Origin: GWC2-40-17 sp035400705
Lineage (GTDB): Bacteria > Patescibacteriota > Patescibacteriia > Magasanikbacterales > UBA10003
Reading direction: 5' to 3'
DNA: 44,122 bases
Assembly (NCBI GenBank): GCA_035400705.1
Contig: DAOMZV010000003.1
Location: 1 to 44,122 of the forward strand
Shown here: piece after piece, positions 39,458-44,122 of the stretch
How positions within the stretch are numbered: position 1 is the stretch's first letter
Layout: each line of letters opens with the position of its first letter
Made by a program: the position numbers and the translations under genes
Notes under the pieces: model-generated
Told to the model about the DNA's origin: nothing
What the model saw: only the letters and a program-made list of their open reading frames with translations
The model's database searches: none

Positions 39458-40375
39458 CTACCCTATTTCCTCAATTCTTTCAAGCATTTCTTCTAATTTT
39501 TGATTTTCGGGATTAACCTCTTTTAATCTGGCTAAAGCGGCTTTAGCCATATCTGGGTCTCTACATATTATACTGATTTCTACCAATTGGTCAAGATATT
39601 TAGGGTTGGCTGGCTCAATATCCGCTGCTTTAGCAAAATTTCTTAAGGCTAAAGCTGGTTTATTGAGCTTAATATAAAGGCGGCCTAAGTCAAAATAACG
39701 GACCGCCAAATCAGGGTTTAAAGCTACCGCCTTTTCAAAATAAAAAGCAGCTTTATCTAGATTACCCTGTCTTTCCATAACCATTCCTAGACGATTAAAG
39801 ACTCGATCATCGTTAGGTAAAAACTTTAATAAAAATATAAAGGTCTCTTCTGCTTCTTTATATTTTTCCATATCTAAATAAACCTTGCCCAAACCGCGAT
39901 AAGCCTCAAAATTACGCTGATCTTTTTTTAGAACTTCAATGTATTTTCTTTCCGCAAATAATAAATCACCTCTAGCCAAAGCCTCATCGGCTTTTTGCAT
40001 TAAAGTATTAATGGTTTCCACTTCTCCTTGTTCAGGCACTTCTTTTTCCGGATTTTTTTTAGCTTCTTCTTTTAGAATTTTTTTATATTTTCTTTCTGCT
40101 GTGGCCACTTTTTTTCTAAATGATTCCTGAGCTTTTAACCAAGCCGTGTTAAAAAAAGACAAAAATTTTAAATTGTTTCTAGCCTTTTGCCCCACCTGAC
40201 TTAAAGATCTTTGAAAACGCTGCATTTTTAAATCTTCTTTAATCTTAGCTTGTTTCACTTCTTCAATTTTTTCCACCTCTAAAACTGATAATTGAGGAAA
40301 TTTTCTTACCACGATAAAACCTATGCCAAGAAAACTTAAAATTATAATTATTAAAGGAATAATATAAAAAACCAT
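39458..40375 (-). CDS. Membrane-anchored tetratricopeptide repeat protein
   Basis: A 305-residue protein with one N-terminal membrane segment (residues 2-24, VFYIIPLIIIILSFLGIGFI), a basic and helical linker of about 95 residues, and about five TPR units from residue 125 on: ADEALARGDLLFAERKYIEV, AYRGLGKVYLDMEKYKEAEE, FNRLGMVMERQGNLDKAAFY, YFDLGRLYIKLNKPALALRN. TPRs form a scaffold for protein contacts, probably on the inner face of the membrane. The partner is unknown. It ends the tpiA group with a one-base gap. Confidence 0.85.
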   Translation of the reverse strand: MVFYIIPLIIIILSFLGIGFIVVRKFPQLSVLEVEKIEEVKQAKIKEDLKMQRFQRSLSQVGQKARNNLKFLSFFNTAWLKAQESFRKKVATAERKYKKILKEEAKKNPEKEVPEQGEVETINTLMQKADEALARGDLLFAERKYIEVLKKDQRNFEAYRGLGKVYLDMEKYKEAEETFIFLLKFLPNDDRVFNRLGMVMERQGNLDKAAFYFEKAVALNPDLAVRYFDLGRLYIKLNKPALALRNFAKAADIEPANPKYLDQLVEISIICRDPDMAKAALARLKEVNPENQKLEEMLERIEEIG

Positions 40376-40376
40376 A

Positions 40377-41111
40377 CTAAATGGAATTGGCTAAAAGTTT
40401 AGAAAAAGCTTCTACTTTTGTACTGGCGCCACCCACCAACACCCCATCAATTACAGATTGTCTTAAAAAATCAGCCACATTTTTTTCATCAACACTTCCG
40501 CCGTACAAAACAGCAATATTATCAATCCCCACTGCTGTCTTAACTTCTTGTTTAATTAGAGAATGAACCTCGAAAGCGATTTCTGGACTACAAGAATCAC
40601 CTGTGCCAATTGCCCAAACTGGTTCATACGCAATAATTATTTGCCCCGCCTTAACTGTCACACCGATTAAATCTTTTTTTACTTGTTCAGCAACTCTGCC
40701 TAAAGTTTGACCTGCATCTTTTTCTGCTTTCGTTTCACCAACACACAAAATTGGCACCAAACCACTAGCCAAAGCTGCTAATAATTTTTTATTAATAATT
40801 TCATCAGTTTCAGCAAAATAACGACGGCGTTCACTGTGCCCAATCAAAACATACTGACAGCCTTCGTTTTTCAAATCCCAGGCAGAAATTTCTCCGGTGT
40901 AGGCCCCTTTTTCTTCCCAAAAACAATCCTGGGCACCCAAACTAATCTTTTGATTTTTAATTAAAGCGGCAGTTTCAGATAAATGAGTAAACGAGGGACA
41001 AATTATCATCTCTACTTTTGTTAAATCAGCCTTTTTAACCACCTCTACTAATGGAGTTAGATTATCTTTTTTTAAGGTCATTTTCCAATTAGCCGCAATG
41101 ATTTTTTTCAT
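40377..41111 (-). CDS. tpiA: Triosephosphate isomerase
   Basis: A 244-residue TIM barrel of normal length that interconverts DHAP and glyceraldehyde-3-phosphate. AANWKMTL holds the Asn and Lys of the active site, VLIGHSERRRYFAETDE the electrophilic His, and IIAYEPVWAIGTG the catalytic Glu with the flexible loop. VLYGGSVDEKNVADFL is the phosphate-binding end. All key residues are present. It precedes the TPR gene by one base. It supplies DHAP, the substrate of gpsA elsewhere in the window. Confidence 0.97.
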   Translation of the reverse strand: MKKIIAANWKMTLKKDNLTPLVEVVKKADLTKVEMIICPSFTHLSETAALIKNQKISLGAQDCFWEEKGAYTGEISAWDLKNEGCQYVLIGHSERRRYFAETDEIINKKLLAALASGLVPILCVGETKAEKDAGQTLGRVAEQVKKDLIGVTVKAGQIIIAYEPVWAIGTGDSCSPEIAFEVHSLIKQEVKTAVGIDNIAVLYGGSVDEKNVADFLRQSVIDGVLVGGASTKVEAFSKLLANSI

Positions 41112-41174
41112 AATTCAAAAAATTTAAATCGGTTTAACTGCGAATTAAATTATATCAAAAAATTTCATCTTTGC

Positions 41175-42440
41175 CTACTTTAATAATCTTTTTATTTCAG
41201 TTTCATCGACAAAGGGTCCGATGACAGCCAGACACATTTTTTTCATCTTAATTATAGTTTGAGCAACCCTTTTAACATCAGCTATTTTTACCTGACGATA
41301 ACGTTTCATTTCTTCTTCGGGAGTGCGAACTTGTTTGGTTAATAAGGCTTGTTTAGCATACCATTCAGCTTGCTCACTACTGTCCTCCAAACCCAAAACT
41401 AAACGACCAGCTAAATTATCTTGCGCCATTTTTAACTCCTCGGCTGTAACCCCGTCTTTAGCTATTTTATTTAATTCTCTAATTATGATATCCAGAGCTT
41501 CTTTTAGGCGATTTTTGTCTAAGCCGGCACGTACAAATAAATTTCCAGTATCTTGATAACGATTAATACCGGAATGAATCATATAAGCCAAGCCTCTTTT
41601 TTCTCTAACCTCTACAAACAAACGAGAACTCATCGTACCACCCAAAATAATATTTAAAATATTTAAAGCTGGAATCTGTGAATCATCATAAGGTAAGGCT
41701 GGAAAACCTAAAACTAAATGAGCTTGATCGGTTTTTTTATAAAAAACTTTAATAGCCATTCCTTTAATTGAAGAAGTGGCAAATTTTTTAAAAGCTTGTT
41801 TTTTAATCGTATTCCCCTTTTGCCCAAAATACTTTTTAATTTTTTTAATCATGACGTCGTCAATTTTACCCGCTAAAGCCAAAATCATATTTTGCGGTTC
41901 GTAAAAATTGTGATAATATTTCAACATTTTTTCCCTTGTAGTATTCCGAACGGTTTCTTCTTGTCCTCCCACATCTCGACCCAAAGGATGGTTGGCGTAT
42001 AAAGTTTCTTCAAAAAGTTGCTCAGAATACATAGTTGGGTTGTCTTTATACATATTCAACTCTTCGACAATTACTCCTTTTTCTTTTTCCAATTCTTCAG
42101 CATTAAATTGAGAATTTCGTAACATATCAGACAATAAATCCATTGCCAGATCTACATGTTTACGACTAACTTTAATATAATAGCCAGTGTAATCACGACT
42201 GGTGTAAGCATTATACTCGGCCCCAACTTTATCTAACTCTTTAGAGATATCCATAGTAGTGGGTCGCAACAAAGTTCCTTTAAACATCATGTGTTCAATA
42301 AAATGCGACAAACCATTTATATCTTTAGTTTCATATCTGGAACCCACTGGAAACAGGGCTAGAATTGTTACAGCCTCCGTCCCTTTCATTGGTATGGTTA
42401 AAAATTTTATGCCGTTGTTTAATTTAGTTTGATGATACAT
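41175..42440 (-). CDS. M16 family zinc metallopeptidase
   Basis: A 421-residue protein, the length of the two-domain M16B peptidases that act as dimers. GLSHFIEHMMFKGTLLRPT has the inverted HxxEH zinc motif near residue 50, and EKGVIVEELNMYKDNPTMYS holds the third zinc ligand, Glu. RLFVEVREKRGLAYMIHSGI is a conserved motif in the second domain. No signal peptide is present, so it is probably cytosolic. I chose the ATG at 42440 (MYHQTKLNNGIKFL) because the longer reading from 42614 consists of residues overlapping the glycine-rich end of the upstream gene. Confidence 0.93.
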   Translation of the reverse strand: MYHQTKLNNGIKFLTIPMKGTEAVTILALFPVGSRYETKDINGLSHFIEHMMFKGTLLRPTTMDISKELDKVGAEYNAYTSRDYTGYYIKVSRKHVDLAMDLLSDMLRNSQFNAEELEKEKGVIVEELNMYKDNPTMYSEQLFEETLYANHPLGRDVGGQEETVRNTTREKMLKYYHNFYEPQNMILALAGKIDDVMIKKIKKYFGQKGNTIKKQAFKKFATSSIKGMAIKVFYKKTDQAHLVLGFPALPYDDSQIPALNILNIILGGTMSSRLFVEVREKRGLAYMIHSGINRYQDTGNLFVRAGLDKNRLKEALDIIIRELNKIAKDGVTAEELKMAQDNLAGRLVLGLEDSSEQAEWYAKQALLTKQVRTPEEEMKRYRQVKIADVKRVAQTIIKMKKMCLAVIGPFVDETEIKRLLK

Positions 42441-42456
42441 AAATAAAAAATAAAAA

Positions 42457-43353
42457 TTACCAACCTCCACTTGAACCCCCTCCGCCTGACCGGCCACCCC
42501 CAAAACCGCCAAAACCTCCGCCTCCGAATCCCCCCCCGTGGCCTCCGCCAAAACCTCCCCAAAATCCTCCTGGCCAATTTTTATTGGGACCATTTTTAGA
42601 AACAATATAATCAACCAATAAACCTAAAAGACCAAAAGGAATAATCCAAAATAAAATTTTAATTGCCAATCCTGTGATCAAAAAACCCACAACCAAACCA
42701 AAAAACCCACCCCATAACCCACCTGGCCACCATTTTTTAGTTTGACTAAGATTATGAGTCAAAAGTCTAAAAAAAATGAAAACAGCAATTAATAACGGAT
42801 AACCAAAATTTTCCAAAATATTTCCTAAACTGTTTTGATTTGTAGTTGTTTTAATCAAGGCATCAACATTCTCTCCTTTTATTACTTCTTCAATAGCCTT
42901 AACCCCATCAACAATACCCTGACTATAATTTTGGTTTTGAAAACTTGGTTTAATTACTTGGTTAATTATCTTATAAGCCGTAGCATCTGGTAAAGCTCCT
43001 TCCAAGCCATAACCCACCTCAATTCTAATTTTTCTTTCTTGAAGGGCAACCAATAATAAAACCCCATTATCTGCTCCTTTTTTACCTATCTGCCAGTCTT
43101 CAAACAATTTAACTACAAAATTTTCTATTGTATCATCTTGCAAACTATCAATTGTAACTACAGCAATTTCATGTTGAGTATTTTGAGTAAACTGTTGCAA
43201 ATTATTTTCTAACTCAACTCTGGTTTGGCCATCAATAATATTAGCAAAATCATTTACAAAACCACTTGGCTGACCAGGATTATAATAAGCCAAGACAACA
43301 TGAGGCAAAAACAAAAGTGATAAAATAATGGCAATAATTCTCTTCATAAACAT
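42457..43353 (-). CDS. TPM domain protein with glycine-rich tail
   Basis: A 298-residue protein of the YgcG/TPM family. A signal peptide (MFMKRIIAIILSLLFLPHVV) precedes the TPM domain at about residues 30-165: YNPGQPSGFVNDFANIIDGQ, HEIAVVTIDSLQDDTIENFV, GADNGVLLLVALQERKIRIE, VGYGLEGALPDATAYKI. Two or three membrane segments follow, then a tail made mainly of Gly, Phe and Trp. The family is often paired with LemA, as here, but its function is not settled. Starts at 43353 and 43347 are both possible. Confidence 0.88.
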   Translation of the reverse strand: MFMKRIIAIILSLLFLPHVVLAYYNPGQPSGFVNDFANIIDGQTRVELENNLQQFTQNTQHEIAVVTIDSLQDDTIENFVVKLFEDWQIGKKGADNGVLLLVALQERKIRIEVGYGLEGALPDATAYKIINQVIKPSFQNQNYSQGIVDGVKAIEEVIKGENVDALIKTTTNQNSLGNILENFGYPLLIAVFIFFRLLTHNLSQTKKWWPGGLWGGFFGLVVGFLITGLAIKILFWIIPFGLLGLLVDYIVSKNGPNKNWPGGFWGGFGGGHGGGFGGGGFGGFGGGRSGGGGSSGGW

Positions 43354-43388
43354 GATAAGTGGCCCTGCCAAAACAGAGCCACTTTATC
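43354..43388 (-). promoter_or_regulatory. Hairpin directly before the TPM start codon
   Basis: GATAAGTGGC (43354-43363) and GCCACTTTATC (43378-43388) pair with one bulged base. The stem ends at the base before the ATG at 43353. No T-run follows. It could reduce TPM expression relative to lemA or protect a processed mRNA end. Confidence 0.5.
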
Positions 43389-43397
43389 AATTTAGTT

Positions 43398-43973
43398 TTA
43401 TTTAACTTGCAAATTTACAATGGGAGCGACAGCTGCTTCTTGGGTTGACTCAAACATAGTACGAGCAGAAAAACCAAACCAGTTGGCTAAAAAATTGCGA
43501 GGAAAGGTCTTAACTGAAATATTATAATTTTTAACCACTTCATTGTAGCGGCTGCGTTCAACACCGATTCTATTTTCTGTGCCTTCCAGTTGAACCATTA
43601 AAGTTTGAGTGGTCTCAGCTGATTTTAACTGGGGATAATTTTCCATAACAACCAACAGTCTAGCTAAAGATCCCTCTACTTGATTAACAGCAGAAACTTT
43701 TTGTTCAGCAGTAGCCGCTCCGGCATAATTTGCTCTGGCTTCGGCCAAATCACCAAACACTTTTTGTTCTTGGACCATTACTCCTTTTACCGATTCCACT
43801 AAATTAGGAATCAAATCAAAACGTCTTTGATATTGGGTTTCCACTTGAGCCCAAGCTGCGTCCACGTTTTCTCTATTTTTAACCAAACTATTATAGACAC
43901 TGACTAAAGATACAGCAATTAAAACTACAGCGAGAGCAATCACTCCTAAAACTATTTTAGTTGTTTTAGACAT
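43398..43973 (-). CDS. lemA: LemA family protein
   Basis: A 191-residue protein with an N-terminal membrane segment (KIVLGVIALAVVLIAVSLVS) and a helical outer domain. ENVDAAWAQVETQYQRRFDL and IPNLVESVKGVMVQEQKVF are the family signature, followed by AENYPQLKSAE-like VMENYPQLKSAETTQTLM, then RYNEVVKNYNISVKTFPRNF and LANWFGFSARTMFEST. The family is linked to membrane stress and surface proteins without a known activity. It precedes the TPM gene. Confidence 0.95.
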   Translation of the reverse strand: MSKTTKIVLGVIALAVVLIAVSLVSVYNSLVKNRENVDAAWAQVETQYQRRFDLIPNLVESVKGVMVQEQKVFGDLAEARANYAGAATAEQKVSAVNQVEGSLARLLVVMENYPQLKSAETTQTLMVQLEGTENRIGVERSRYNEVVKNYNISVKTFPRNFLANWFGFSARTMFESTQEAAVAPIVNLQVK

Positions 43974-43984
43974 AAAAAATAAAT

Positions 43985-44122
43985 TTAATAAATTAATTTT
44001 TCTTTAAAATAAGAAACTAACTCCTTCTTTTCTACCCTTTCCTGTTCCATTGTATCGCGATCTCTCACTGTCACTTTGCCATCGTTAGGTGTGTCAAAAT
44101 CTACTGTTACACAATAAGGAGT
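43985..44122 (-). CDS. glyS: Glycyl-tRNA synthetase, C-terminal fragment
   Basis: The last 45 residues of a gene that enters from the right edge. TPYCVTVDFDT, DGKVTVRDRDTMEQERV and the end ELVSYFKEKLIY match the anticodon-binding end of the alpha2 (eukaryote-like) glycyl-tRNA synthetase, in which the VTVRDRDTM-x-Q-R/E-R motif is nearly universal. Only the end is visible, so the enzyme's completeness cannot be judged. It precedes lemA on the same strand. Confidence 0.9.
   Translation of the reverse strand, partial: TPYCVTVDFDTPNDGKVTVRDRDTMEQERVEKKELVSYFKEKLIY

Noticed and set aside
41175..42614. M16 peptidase start at 42614
   Set aside because: The extra 58 residues are acidic and Gly/Ala/Val-rich and arise from reading the glycine-rich tail of the TPM gene in another frame. 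MYHQTKLNNGIKFL at 42440 is the family-like start.
1..44122. UGA recoded to Gly or Trp, as in some CPR lineages
   Set aside because: TGA is a true stop in glyA and in the first unit 2 gene, in-frame TGA codons are absent from long genes, and tRNA-Trp has CCA only.
1..44122. CRISPR arrays, insertion sequences, prophage genes
   Set aside because: No regularly spaced repeats, transposase, integrase or phage structural genes were seen on either strand.

Overview
This window looks like part of a compact, A+T-rich genome of a Candidate Phyla Radiation (Patescibacteria) bacterium, probably of the Parcubacteria type. I infer this from the gene mix and the protein style, not from a marker-gene tree. 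The genetic code is standard: TGA ends real genes (for example glyA) and the only tRNA-Trp has a CCA anticodon. Most core genes start with an A-rich stretch and no Shine-Dalgarno (SD) sequence. Several have a TATAAT-like box so close to the start codon that the transcript would be leaderless or nearly so.

Layout. 1-1385: a partial secreted protein and a GT4 glycosyltransferase. 1827-4158: dnaB, ybaB and recR. 4191-7892 (minus): rplU, a DUF192 protein, a MraY/WecA-type transferase, and a short division-type cluster mraZ-rsmH-ftsL-like with a clear MraZ operator. 8946-12732: an MBL/beta-CASP nuclease, a membrane-anchored unknown, and murJ. 13282-17400: lepA, a 32-residue membrane microprotein, recJ and an RNase HI. 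18341-22004: glyA, a DUF4015 protein, folD and tsaE. 22030-35411 (minus): one tightly packed run holding a cytosolic Mg-sensor-like protein (PRC, MgtE-N, CBS), an Nramp-like transporter, an amino-acid permease, gpsA, an AEC carrier, glpK, a MacA-like adaptor, an ABC ATPase, two permeases, a YidC-like insertase and an SPFH protein. 35503-36491: the broken remains of a two-component system. 37416-38750: a coiled-coil lytic transglycosylase. 38815-39423 (minus): tRNA-Thr(GGT), tRNA-Tyr(GTA), tRNA-Thr(TGT), rpmG and tRNA-Trp(CCA). 39458-43973 (minus): a TPR protein, tpiA, an M16 peptidase, a TPM protein and lemA. The window ends in the 3' part of a glycyl-tRNA synthetase gene.

The most unusual feature is a set of five stand-alone units placed between core genes (about 1426-1746, 7972-8941, 12730-13242, 17402-18234 and 36550-37338). 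Each has a consensus TTGAC(A/T) -35 box, a 17-base spacer, a -10-like box, a leader of nearly constant length (44-51 bases from -10 to start) and a good SD. Each then has one ORF (two in one unit) of visibly higher G+C, and its own hairpin terminator. Four of the five leaders carry GTTCTTT just after the expected transcription start, and four of the five terminator loops carry TTAAC on the sense strand. The products are unrelated: four or five unknown proteins and one histidine phosphatase. The units therefore share expression signals but not protein family, which suggests either a regulon or a family of acquired cassettes with different initiation rules from the host core genes.

A second point of interest is the Mg-sensor-like protein directly upstream of an Nramp homologue whose metal-binding motifs are changed from the Mn/Fe type.
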